A DNA stretch of 22,971 bases from a bacterium (GCA_023129655.1 JAGMBN010000008.1:1-22971), one strand, 5' to 3'; counted from the stretch's first letter, positions 8,307 to 15,016 are shown. The notes: a model not told the origin generated them from the letters alone. Translations and numbers: made by a program.

Positions 8307-9663
8307 GCTCAATTCTTGATTTTAGGACATTAACAGCGTTTTTGAAGAGATTGCCTCGTTCTATATAATTTCTAAACATATCAAAACTGCTGCATGCAGG
8401 GGAAAGTAAGATTGTATCATGCGGCTCAGCTAATGAAAATGCTTCCTCTACTGAGTCATCCATTGAATAAACGTATGTTATGGGAACCAGTTCTCCAATA
8501 TCCTTTTTTATTATATCTTTAGCTTCACCCATTAGAATAAGATGTTTGACCTTATTTCTGATAGCCTGTTCCAAATAGGTGTAGCTGCTTCCTTTATGTA
8601 CTCCTCCCATAATAAGAATAATCGGAGATGGACTATTTTCAATTGCTGTTTTAGCAGCGTCAACATTTGTAGACTTGGAGTCATTAATAAATGTAACATT
8701 ATTTATCTTATTGACAAATTCTGTCTTATGAGGAAATCCCACGAACTTAGCTAAAGTGGTTTTTATTATCATCGGGTCAATTTTAAAGACAGATGCTACA
8801 CATATAGCCGCAAGCATATTTTCCAGATTATGTGTGCTTTTTATACTTAATTCATCAAATCTGCATATCTCCTTATCCTCTGTATCGGACATCATTAAGA
8901 TTTTTTCATCTTTAATGAAAGCGTTACATGTCTGAATTTTCCTGCTAAAAAAGGAAACATGCGCTTTTGTTGCATTCTCAAATTTAGACACTATGGGATC
9001 GTCATAATTCAAAATAGTGAAATTCCCGGCAGTTTGGTTCTTAAAGATCATTGATTTTGTGTGTATGTAATTTGTCATATTTTTGTATCTGTCAAGATGA
9101 TCAGGTGTAATATTTAAAACCAAAGAAATAAAGGGACGAAATTTGTAAATGTTTTCCAGTTGGAAACTGCTGATCTCAGCAACAATGATGTCGGATTTTG
9201 ATAAGGATTCAACTTTTTCAGACAGAGCAGTTCCTATGTTCCCCGCAACAACGGCATTATAGCTCGCTTCTTTAAGTATGTTTTTAATAAGGATAGTTGT
9301 TGTTGTTTTTCCGTTCGTACCTGTTATGGCAATGATTTTTGCAGGAGAGAACCATGACGCAAACTCTATTTCACTTACTACCTCAATGTTCTCTTCATTT
9401 GCCTTGCGAAAAAAGGAAATATCGGGAGAAATGCCAGGGCTTAGTATTATAAGATGCTTATTCTTGTAAACATTATCTGAATGTCCGCCTATTTCTACTT
9501 TAATACCTATGCTGGCAAGAATATCTTTGTTTTTTTTTACATCGTCAGACGCAGAACTGTCGCTCACAAAAACATCTGCGCCCATTTTCTTAGCCAGTTT
9601 TGCAGCAGCAAGACCGCTTTTTCCAAGACCAAGAACAGTGATAGGTTTATTTCTTATGTCCAC
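8299..9663 (-). CDS. murD: UDP-N-acetylmuramoyl-L-alanine:D-glutamate ligase
   Basis: Cytoplasmic ATP-dependent Mur ligase that adds D-Glu to UDP-MurNAc-L-Ala. It has 454 residues, normal length. The N-terminal Rossmann-like domain has VLGLGKSGLAAAKLA. The ATP loop is ITGTNGKTTTT (GTNGKTT at 115-121). The central domain has NITPDHLDR and the C-terminal domain has FINDSKSTN and LSPACSSFDMF. The start is GTG at 9663, chosen because the N-terminal motif follows directly. It overlaps the preceding 2-TM gene by 17 bases. It is the first cell-wall gene of a murD-ftsW-murG run; mraY, murE/F and murC are not in the window. Confidence 0.95.
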   Translation of the reverse strand: MDIRNKPITVLGLGKSGLAAAKLAKKMGADVFVSDSSASDDVKKNKDILASIGIKVEIGGHSDNVYKNKHLIILSPGISPDISFFRKANEENIEVVSEIEFASWFSPAKIIAITGTNGKTTTTILIKNILKEASYNAVVAGNIGTALSEKVESLSKSDIIVAEISSFQLENIYKFRPFISLVLNITPDHLDRYKNMTNYIHTKSMIFKNQTAGNFTILNYDDPIVSKFENATKAHVSFFSRKIQTCNAFIKDEKILMMSDTEDKEICRFDELSIKSTHNLENMLAAICVASVFKIDPMIIKTTLAKFVGFPHKTEFVNKINNVTFINDSKSTNVDAAKTAIENSPSPIILIMGGVHKGSSYTYLEQAIRNKVKHLILMGEAKDIIKKDIGELVPITYVYSMDDSVEEAFSLAEPHDTILLSPACSSFDMFRNYIERGNLFKNAVNVLKSRIEHA

Positions 9664-10048
9664 AGTCTTCTTTTATTAAATTTTCAATATTAATTAACCT
9701 TTTGGAAACATCATTTAGCCTATATTCAATTGAGTTAAGGATCCAGAACTGAAAATGTTCCACCTTCATCTGCTTGCGTATCATCCAGATAATTTTTATT
9801 GAAACAAGCAGCAAGCCAATCTCAATTGAAAATAAAGGCGGCAGCGGAATATCAATTTCCAGCATATGCCGCATTGTATCCAAGACAAAAAGAATGACAA
9901 CCGCAGAAATAAAGGATATATTAAGAATCATATCCTGCTTCGTTGAAGTCTTTGCGCCAATTGTGCCGATAACATTTTTAATCCACTCTTTTTCCTTACG
10001 AAACTGCTCCAATTCTTCCTGTAATTCTTTAACTTTAGGTGCGGTCAT
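9647..10048 (-). CDS. Unknown two-TM membrane protein upstream of murD
   Basis: I do not recognise this 133-residue protein. Residues 5-25 are a charged, probably coiled-coil helix (KVKELQEELEQFRKEKEW). Two membrane segments follow at about 41-57 and 71-90, and the C-terminal tail (95-128) is again helical. The predicted form is a hairpin in the membrane with cytoplasmic ends. The ATG at 10048 has AAGGA 8 bases upstream. It lies 17 bases after the PIN gene and overlaps murD by 17 bases, so it is part of the transcript. It could belong with the toxin-antitoxin genes or serve the wall genes; nothing in the sequence decides this. Confidence 0.7.
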   Translation of the reverse strand: MTAPKVKELQEELEQFRKEKEWIKNVIGTIGAKTSTKQDMILNISFISAVVILFVLDTMRHMLEIDIPLPPLFSIEIGLLLVSIKIIWMIRKQMKVEHFQFWILNSIEYRLNDVSKRLINIENLIKEDCGHKK

Positions 10049-10065
10049 GTTAGTTTCCTTTGATT

Positions 10066-10476
10066 TTAGACAAAAAATTCAATAAATTGAGCTATCGTTA
10101 GAATCTTTATTTGCTTGTATTCTTTTATGCTTAATAAATGATGATCTCCTGAAATAATAAAATCTGCTTTCCCTGCCATTGCGCATTCTAAAAATTTATT
10201 GTCATCAGGGTCATCTTTTACAACATCTAACTGAATTTGCGGCTCTACTACTACAGCTCTCTCTGTTAAGAGTTTTGCTAATTCCCTGATATCTCTTTCC
10301 TCCTGCTTAAATTTTGGGCGAGCAATAACTTCAAAATACTCATCAAAAATATCAGGTGAAAAAAGCAATATAAACTTATCATTCTTCCACATTTCCATTA
10401 TAACAGAACTTGCTTTTTTAAGAACTGCCGCAGAAACGAAGACATTGGTATCTATAACTACCTTAGTTGTTCTCAC
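10066..10476 (-). CDS. PIN-domain toxin ribonuclease of a type II toxin-antitoxin pair
   Basis: A 136-residue single-domain PIN protein of the 'putative toxin component, PIN family' group. All four expected acidic positions are present: D9 in VVIDTNVFVSA, E46 in DEYFEVIARPKF, D92 in DDPDDNKFLECA, and D111 in ISGDHHLL. It therefore looks catalytically intact. Family members cut RNA, often tRNA; the substrate here is unknown. The start is GTG at 10476, overlapping the antitoxin gene by 14 bases, the usual arrangement for tight antitoxin-toxin coupling. The 2-TM gene and murD follow. Confidence 0.9.
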   Translation of the reverse strand: MRTTKVVIDTNVFVSAAVLKKASSVIMEMWKNDKFILLFSPDIFDEYFEVIARPKFKQEERDIRELAKLLTERAVVVEPQIQLDVVKDDPDDNKFLECAMAGKADFIISGDHHLLSIKEYKQIKILTIAQFIEFFV

Positions 10477-10771
10477 TATTTCCCAATCTTACTTGCTTAA
10501 TTTCTCGCTCAATATCTCCAGCCTTGATATTCGCTTCTGTTGCATTTATTCTCATTTTCCCAAGCACCAAATCTAACCGCTGAGACCAGTTTTGCTTTAT
10601 AAGAATGTCTTTGTTTTGTAGCCAACTATCAATTGCTCCTCTTATAAAACGATACTGTCTTCCAATTTTACTAGCAGGCATTTCATTTGTTTCTACAAGC
10701 CGATATATTTTTTTTGTACTAAACCCTAGATACTCCGCTACCTCTTCAATATTCATAACAGACTTTAGCAT
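10463..10771 (-). CDS. Excisionase-type HTH antitoxin partner of the PIN toxin
   Basis: A 102-residue protein with a MerR/excisionase-like HTH_17 domain at about residues 4-56 (NIEEVAEYLGFSTKKIYRLV, then GRQYRFIRGAIDSWLQN). A helical tail would bind and neutralise the toxin. I choose ATG 10771 because a strong GGAGGTG (10784-10778) lies 6 bases before it. The reading frame is open 17 codons further, but the predicted promoter start leaves little room for that. As in other such pairs it probably represses its own promoter; this is inference. Confidence 0.88.
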   Translation of the reverse strand: MLKSVMNIEEVAEYLGFSTKKIYRLVETNEMPASKIGRQYRFIRGAIDSWLQNKDILIKQNWSQRLDLVLGKMRINATEANIKAGDIEREIKQVRLGNSENN

Positions 10772-10793
10772 TTCTTTCACCTCCATGTTAAAA

Positions 10794-10822
10794 AGAATAT
10801 CACATCCATATAGACATTGCAA
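10794..10822 (-). promoter_or_regulatory. Candidate promoter of the HTH-PIN-mur run
   Basis: On the minus strand TTGCAA (10822-10817), a 17-base spacer, then TATTCT (10799-10794) preceded by TGA, giving an extended -10. The predicted transcript starts a few bases before the GGAGGTG of the antitoxin gene. No other promoter is obvious before murD, so this may also drive the wall genes. Confidence 0.45.
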
Positions 10823-10842
10823 GATTTAATTGCTATTTACTT

Positions 10843-11016
10843 CTATCTATTGCCTTGTATTCTTTTTAATATTCCCGAACAATATTCTTTCAGATTAGAT
10901 AGAATAATCTTTTTGCCTTTTTCCCAGTCAATATAGTCAGTTGAATCATGACTACTCCAAAATTCCCTTTCTTCATCTTCATTCCTGAATTTTAATTTTT
11001 TTTCATGACGATTCAT
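10843..11016 (-). CDS. Truncated CopG-type antitoxin (PF12441-like N-terminal part)
   Basis: A 57-residue frame from ATG 11016. The core EEREFWSSHDSTDYIDW is the hallmark of the CopG_antitoxin family of type II toxin-antitoxin systems. In the family this is normally followed by a linker and a ribbon-helix-helix DNA-binding domain. Here the match stops after about residue 42 (ILSNLK) and the protein ends EYCSGILKRIQGNR with no ribbon-helix-helix. It looks truncated or decayed. No BrnT-, RelE- or other toxin-like frame lies in the 252 bases upstream. The ribosome binding site is poor (AAGGGG very close to the ATG). It may be an orphan anti-addiction remnant. Confidence 0.6.
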   Translation of the reverse strand: MNRHEKKLKFRNEDEEREFWSSHDSTDYIDWEKGKKIILSNLKEYCSGILKRIQGNR

Positions 11017-11075
11017 AACCCCTTTTTTCCTTACGCTTCAAATTAATTTTATCGTAAATACTCAGCGAACATCGT

Positions 11076-11104
11076 GTCATTGCGAACGAAGTGAAGCAAT
11101 CTCG
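11076..11104. repeat. Imperfect palindromic intergenic repeat (ATTGCGAA...GCAAT type)
   Basis: The 22-base core at 11079-11100 begins ATTGC and ends GCAAT, with inner AC/GT symmetry, and is framed by GTC and CTCG. From memory, near-identical elements are dispersed in many environmental bacterial genomes. The window holds only this copy, so its repeat status is from general knowledge, not from this sequence. Confidence 0.5.
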
Positions 11105-11129
11105 TTTTGTCATTTTTATCTTCTATATC

Positions 11130-11153
11130 GGACAGGTCGAGACCTGTCCCTAC
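11130..11153. repeat. Palindromic repeat, copy 1 (GGACAGGTC / GACCTGTCC, then CTAC)
   Basis: GGACAGGTCGAGACCTGTCC has 9-base perfect arms around GA, followed by CTAC. The copy at 11910-11934 has the same plan and the same CTAC end. No T-run follows on either strand, so it is not a standard terminator. Together the two copies bracket the attC site and the frameshifted gene. Confidence 0.55.
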
Positions 11154-11195
11154 TTAACTATCTTTTACTGTACAGAATTTTTCAATGATTTCTTT

Positions 11196-11274
11196 GTATA
11201 ACGTTTGAACTCAGGCAGAGGAGACCGACGCTATTTGGCGGCGGGTTCCAATTGCCTGCAGCGATTTGTTATGT
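11196..11274 (-). other. Integron attC-like recombination site
   Basis: Read on the minus strand the 79-base site has the full attC architecture. R'' is ACATAAC (11274-11268), then a 6-base unpaired spacer AAATCG. L'' is CTGCAGGCA (11261-11253), then a variable stem with an inner hairpin. L' is TGCCTGAG (11217-11210), then an unpaired TTCAAAC. R' is GTTATAC (11202-11196), close to GTTRRRY. L'' and L' pair over 8 bp with exactly one extrahelical G (11259), as in known attC sites. The stop codon TAA of the gene upstream lies inside R'', typical of gene cassettes. No integrase gene is in the window. Confidence 0.72.
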
Positions 11275-11855
11275 GTTTTGTTTTTGCTTAAAAACATTTT
11301 TTATTTTATTAAACAAGTTTTTCTGACTATTAGCCTTTGGTATCTCCGTAGGATCAACTCCATCAATAAGTAAAGGAGAGCTTGATAATGTAAGTAGCAC
11401 CTTTAATTCCTCAGTATATTGGTTGGAATCAATTTGGGGTTTAAGCTCGTTTTCAGCCTGTTCCAAACTATATGCTGTAAATACATTCTTCTTTTCCGAG
11501 AAAGTGAGGAGAGTGTTCATATAGTTTGCACACCTATCCCCAAATTCACCCATCTTTTGTGTTTCTTGTCTTATTTTAAAGTAAGAAAAAATACGTTTTT
11601 CATAATATTTATCGACTTCCTTTGCATCTTTAAAATCACTGGGTCTGATTGCTTGAATTTTTTCAAGAAACTTGTCTGCTATTTTTTTTCTTAATACACT
11701 GTCTAATTTACTGAAAATTTTATAGTCATATATAAAATAATAAAAGAAAGAAAATCCTTGTCAGCGGAATCTAGCATCCCCCAAGGCGTTACCAAATTCA
11801 TGCCGCTTTCTACCATCTTAAATATTTTTTCTGCATAGAAATTTTCTCTAGACAT
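11269..11855 (-). pseudogene. Frameshifted cassette-like gene of unknown function ending in the attC site
   Basis: The gene starts at ATG 11855 (AGGAG 6 bases upstream) and reads MSRENFYAEKIFKMVESGMN..., open to a TAG at 11703. From 11760 the next frame is open to the TAA at 11269, reading QGFSFFYYFIYDYKIFSKLD... and ending KNVFKQKQNT. The two frames overlap in a T-rich stretch (about 11725-11758), so restoring one lost base would give a single protein of about 195 residues. The shorter frame from 11553 is only its C-terminal half. The protein is charged and helical with no domain I recognise. The one-base loss could be a real mutation or a sequencing error in the T runs. Confidence 0.65.
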
Positions 11856-11909
11856 AACGGTCTCCTGTATTTCACATTAAACTATTTATTTGTTTTACGT
11901 TATTATTCA

Positions 11910-11934
11910 GGGCAGGGGCAAGCCCTGCCCCTAC
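11910..11934. repeat. Palindromic repeat, copy 2, immediately 3' of dapL
   Basis: GGGCAGGG and CCCTGCCC form 8-base arms around GCAAG, followed by CCTAC, the same plan and end as the element at 11130-11153. It abuts and slightly overlaps the dapL stop codon. On the minus strand it could form an RNA hairpin protecting or ending the dapF-dapL message, but no U-run follows. Confidence 0.55.
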
Positions 11935-13094
11935 ATCAGCACATTCTTAATTCTTTGCATGGCTTCTTGAAGCCGCTTATCAGAGACTGTAAGGGAAATT
12001 CTTATATATCCTTCGCCGTGCTTTCCATAAGAGGAGCCTGCAGCAACAACAACTGAGGCTTTCTCAAAAAGCATTGTGGCAAAATCAATGGAACTTTCTC
12101 TGTTGAGTGTAGGTATCCATAAATAAAACGTTCCGTTAGGAGGAGTGTAATTCCAGCCTATTGAGTTTAAAGTGTCAACAACAAATCTACGTCTTTTTTC
12201 ATAGATATCCAACATTTTATCTATGTTTTGTGTTTCTATTTCCAATGCCTTTATTCCTGCGTATTGAATAGCATTAAAAACACCTGAGTCCACATTTTCT
12301 TTAACCTTTGATATTGCTGCTATTATGTCCGGATTTCCCATAGCCATACCTATGCGCCAGCCTGTCATATTATATGGTTTTGATAAGGAGTTAAGCTCAA
12401 TTCCGACATCCTTAGCGCCTTCAACAGAAAGAAAACTGAGTCTTTCCTGTCCAAACACAATCTCACTGTATGGATTATCATGGCATATTGCAATGTCATA
12501 GGTCTTTGCAAACTCAACTAGTTCTGAAAAGAATTTTTTATTGGCAACCGCTCCTGTAGGGTTATTTGGATAATTGAGATAAAAGGCTTTTGCATCCCTT
12601 GCAATATCAGATGGTATGTCTGAGAGAACCGGAAGAAAATTATTTTGTTCCAGTATTGAGATATTATGAGGTTCTCCTCCAGCCAAAAAGATGTTAGCTC
12701 TGTAAGCAGGATAACCGGGATCTGTCATGAGCACAGTATCCTGCGAGTCCACAACAGCCATAGCAAAATGATGTACGCCTTCCTTTGAGCCTATTAAAGC
12801 TATAATTTCTTTGGCAGGATCAAGTTTTACCTGATATCTTTCTCCGTACCATTTGGTTACAACTTCCCTGAATTTAAACATGCCTTTTTCTTCGTCTATA
12901 GGATAACGGTGATTTTCCGGGATATAAGCAGTCTTGCACAATTCATCAATTATAGGTTTTGGAGTTGCATCAACAGGGTCTCCAATTGCAAGGCTTATAA
13001 CATCTGTCCCTTCAGCCCTTGCTTTTGCAATCTTACTGCGCAGTTCCATAAACAGATATGGAGGAATATTATCTAATCTTTTAGCTGTTTTCAT
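11931..13094 (-). CDS. dapL: LL-diaminopimelate aminotransferase (DapL-type class I/II aminotransferase)
   Basis: A 387-residue PLP enzyme of fold type I. The PLP-site residues are clear: NYPNNPTG (174-181), CHDNPYS with D206, the Schiff-base lysine K239 in NSLSKPYNMTGWR, and R247. The N terminus RLDNIPPYLFMELRSKIAKA with ISLAIGDPVDATP is characteristic of DapL, which converts tetrahydrodipicolinate directly to LL-DAP. The adjacent DAP epimerase strongly supports this over another aminotransferase. The ATG at 13094 lies inside the end of dapF (14-base overlap) with AAGGAG 9 bases upstream. Confidence 0.88.
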   Translation of the reverse strand: MKTAKRLDNIPPYLFMELRSKIAKARAEGTDVISLAIGDPVDATPKPIIDELCKTAYIPENHRYPIDEEKGMFKFREVVTKWYGERYQVKLDPAKEIIALIGSKEGVHHFAMAVVDSQDTVLMTDPGYPAYRANIFLAGGEPHNISILEQNNFLPVLSDIPSDIARDAKAFYLNYPNNPTGAVANKKFFSELVEFAKTYDIAICHDNPYSEIVFGQERLSFLSVEGAKDVGIELNSLSKPYNMTGWRIGMAMGNPDIIAAISKVKENVDSGVFNAIQYAGIKALEIETQNIDKMLDIYEKRRRFVVDTLNSIGWNYTPPNGTFYLWIPTLNRESSIDFATMLFEKASVVVAAGSSYGKHGEGYIRISLTVSDKRLQEAMQRIKNVLM

Positions 13095-13896
13095 AAACTA
13101 GTTCTCCTTCGTATATTATTTGAGCATCTCCTTCCAAAAAGACATCAGAAAACGCACCTTTCTTATAATGTAAATCAACTTTCAATATACCTCCTTTAAC
13201 ATTGACTGAAGTGGGCATTTCTTTTGCTTTACCTAATGCATAAGAAATTGCTGCAGATGCAACTGCGCCTGTTCCGCAAGCATAAGTTTCTCCTTCAACG
13301 CCTCTTTCGTAAGTTCTCATATTCAGAGAATCATCATTATTAATAGAGACAAAGTCAACATTTGTTCCCCTAGGAGAAAAATTCTTATGATAGCGTATAA
13401 GAGAACCTATAGTCATAACGTCAACACTCTCAATATTATCAAAGTACAAAATTGCATGAGGCACGCCAGTATCTATGTAATGAACAGTTTGTTCCTTTCC
13501 ATTAACCTCAATTTTTATATTAAGCTTCATATCACAGGGATTACTCATTTTTAAGCGGATATTGTGGTTAATAGCTTCTGCCTCAATTATTCCCACAATT
13601 ATCTCAAGTCGCATTCTTTTTGAAACCGGTTTCAGCTGCTGCGCAAACCTGGCAATACAACGCGCTCCATTGCCGCACATTTCAGCCTCAGTACCGTCAG
13701 CATTTATTATCCGCATTTTGAAATCAGCCTTTTCAGAATTTTCCAAAAGCAAAACCCCATCCGCCCCAATTCCAAACCGTCTTGAGCAAACCTGTTTTGA
13801 AAAAGCATGTGCATCTTCAATAATTTTATCCCGATTATCAGCCACAATAAAATCATTGCCTGTTGCGCACATTTTAGTAAATTTGATAATAGACAT
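13081..13896 (-). CDS. dapF: Diaminopimelate epimerase
   Basis: Cofactor-independent racemase that turns LL-DAP into meso-DAP for lysine and peptidoglycan. The catalytic cysteine pair is present: C74 in EMCGNGARC and C207 in YACGTGAVAS. Other family motifs are GNDFIV (13-18), RRFGIGADGVLLL, INADGTEAE and PRGTNVDFV. The length is 271 residues from ATG 13896, where the usual family opening begins (IKFTKMCATGNDF). The frame is open further to a TTG at 13932 but this adds unconserved residues. There is no clear Shine-Dalgarno. It is followed by and overlaps dapL. Confidence 0.96.
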   Translation of the reverse strand: MSIIKFTKMCATGNDFIVADNRDKIIEDAHAFSKQVCSRRFGIGADGVLLLENSEKADFKMRIINADGTEAEMCGNGARCIARFAQQLKPVSKRMRLEIIVGIIEAEAINHNIRLKMSNPCDMKLNIKIEVNGKEQTVHYIDTGVPHAILYFDNIESVDVMTIGSLIRYHKNFSPRGTNVDFVSINNDDSLNMRTYERGVEGETYACGTGAVASAAISYALGKAKEMPTSVNVKGGILKVDLHYKKGAFSDVFLEGDAQIIYEGELVYENS

Positions 13897-13909
13897 AATA
13901 GACTTTATA

Positions 13910-14017
13910 TCAAAAAATCTTATTGAACACAATTATTGCCATTATAATTACAAGGACAAGTTTTGTTACTGATCCGCCTAATCTTCCTGCAAATGCTCCT
14001 AATCCTACTTTTGAAGC
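13910..14017 (-). pseudogene. 3' remnant of a small membrane-protein gene
   Basis: A 35-codon frame with no start codon, beginning right after an in-frame TGA (14020-14018) and ending at 13910. It reads ASKVGLGAFAGRLGGSV and then a hydrophobic segment TKLVLVIIMAIIVFNKIF. This looks like the C-terminal end of a DUF456-type membrane protein, with the glycine-rich KVGLGAF stretch and a last TM helix. The frame upstream has stops and no matching sequence before the neighbouring gene begins. It lies 13 bases before dapF, where a functional operon partner would sit. The identification rests on memory of the family's C-terminus. Confidence 0.35.
13941..13969 (-). promoter_or_regulatory. Candidate promoter for dapF-dapL
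   Basis: On the minus strand GTAACA (13969-13964, 4/6), a 17-base spacer, then a perfect TATAAT (13946-13941), about 45 bases before the dapF ATG. It lies within the membrane-protein remnant, so the match could be chance in AT-rich coding-like DNA. Confidence 0.3.
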
Positions 14018-14101
14018 TCAAAATTATAAGTGCTGAAAGAAACTTCGGGGAAATATTGGAGCAGAATCATGCCAGGTAAAAAAATTCTTTTCAAAATTTT
14101 C

Positions 14102-14935
14102 TCACTCACATTTCCTTAAAAACTCCATATCTTCCCTCAATTTCTCCTGATTACTTATTCCTTCTGGTTTGCAGCAGTATCCGTTTCTGAAATCCTCCAG
14201 ACTAAGATAACCTTGATATCCCTTATCTTTTAATAATTTAATTATCTCTTTCCAGTCAACCAATCCTTCATCAAGTTTGGTTAATCTGCTTCCCCAGCCT
14301 TTTTCTTTATCATAAAACCAGCCAAGATTTTTAATATGAACATGGGCTAAATAATTTCCTAAAATCTCTATAGCCATTTTCCAGTTTTCTTTCCCCTCAA
14401 TTACCATACAGCCCGGATCAAAAATAGCCCCTACATAATTAGGATCAAAATTAGAGAGTATTCTGTAAATACTGTTAGCGCTGGGCACAATAGTATGATT
14501 ATGTGTCTCCATTACTCCTTTTACATTATAGTCGTTAGCCATTTTTTCAATAGTTTCATAATCTCGTATTGTTTTCTTTAACAAGTCATTATAGTCTATG
14601 TCTCCTTCATAAAGAACCTCTCCTATTCTCACGCAGGGACAATTTAAAATAGAAGCGGCTTTGAATAATCTCTCTATAGTCTTAAAATCATCCATTGCCG
14701 GAAGCGAACCCAAGGAAGGAACATTCAACTTCTCCTTTTCAATAATTTCTTTAATTCTTGGAATATTATCCTCCAGATTTTTCAAGCTTATATGCCATTC
14801 TTTATCCGGATTCCATAAAGCTTTTTTATAACCTACTGTCCACTCTACACCGCTAAATCCTTCTTCTTTAACTAAGTGAGCTGCTTTTTCTGCCGGATAA
14901 TCGGGTAGTATTAACGAACAAACCGAAAACTTCAT
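14102..14935 (-). CDS. TIM-barrel sugar phosphate isomerase/epimerase-like protein
   Basis: A 277-residue member of the xylose isomerase-like/AP endonuclease 2 barrel family (PF01261). Likely metal ligands are visible at the ends of the strands: E143 in GVMETHNHT, D173 in AIFDPGCM, H198/H200 in HVHIKN, and E247 in LSLEDF. E31 in GVEW marks the first half of the barrel. Family members isomerise or epimerise keto-sugars or act in inositol breakdown; the substrate cannot be told from sequence. No sugar kinase, transporter or dehydrogenase lies beside it. The ATG at 14935 has AAGGAG 9 bases upstream. It is divergent from ruvB and seems to be a single-gene unit. Confidence 0.85.
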   Translation of the reverse strand: MKFSVCSLILPDYPAEKAAHLVKEEGFSGVEWTVGYKKALWNPDKEWHISLKNLEDNIPRIKEIIEKEKLNVPSLGSLPAMDDFKTIERLFKAASILNCPCVRIGEVLYEGDIDYNDLLKKTIRDYETIEKMANDYNVKGVMETHNHTIVPSANSIYRILSNFDPNYVGAIFDPGCMVIEGKENWKMAIEILGNYLAHVHIKNLGWFYDKEKGWGSRLTKLDEGLVDWKEIIKLLKDKGYQGYLSLEDFRNGYCCKPEGISNQEKLREDMEFLRKCE

Positions 14936-14979
14936 AATATTTATCTCCTTTTTACAATTTGATTTCTAATCTGGTTGTA

Positions 14980-15008
14980 TTGTATTTTTTAGATAAATCA
15001 ATTATAGT
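14980..15008 (+). promoter_or_regulatory. Candidate ruvB promoter with start site at the ATG
   Basis: TTGTAT (14980-14985), 17 bases, then TATAGT (15003-15008, 5/6). Transcription would begin about 15014-15017, at the ruvB ATG, and no Shine-Dalgarno is present. This suggests a leaderless message. The -35 match is weak (3/6). Confidence 0.3.
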
Positions 15009-15016
15009 TATATTAT

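Noticed and set aside
11852..11858. GTTATGT at the cassette gene start as a second recombination half-site
   Set aside because: It matches the R box, but the ribosome binding site lies outside it and no L boxes or stem flank it. It is probably chance.
11910..11934. Hairpin after dapL as a rho-independent terminator
   Set aside because: The stem is strong, but no U-run follows on the minus strand, and a same-plan element at 11130 is not at a gene end. A repeat is the better reading.
13562..13972. 136-codon plus-strand frame opposite dapF
   Set aside because: It is antisense to the conserved N-terminal half of DapF, including the catalytic cysteine motif, and has no recognisable features.
14069..14119. 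Tiny plus-strand frame starting MPGKKILFK
   Set aside because: It has only 16 codons, has no good ribosome binding site, and runs into the 3' end of the convergent isomerase-like gene.
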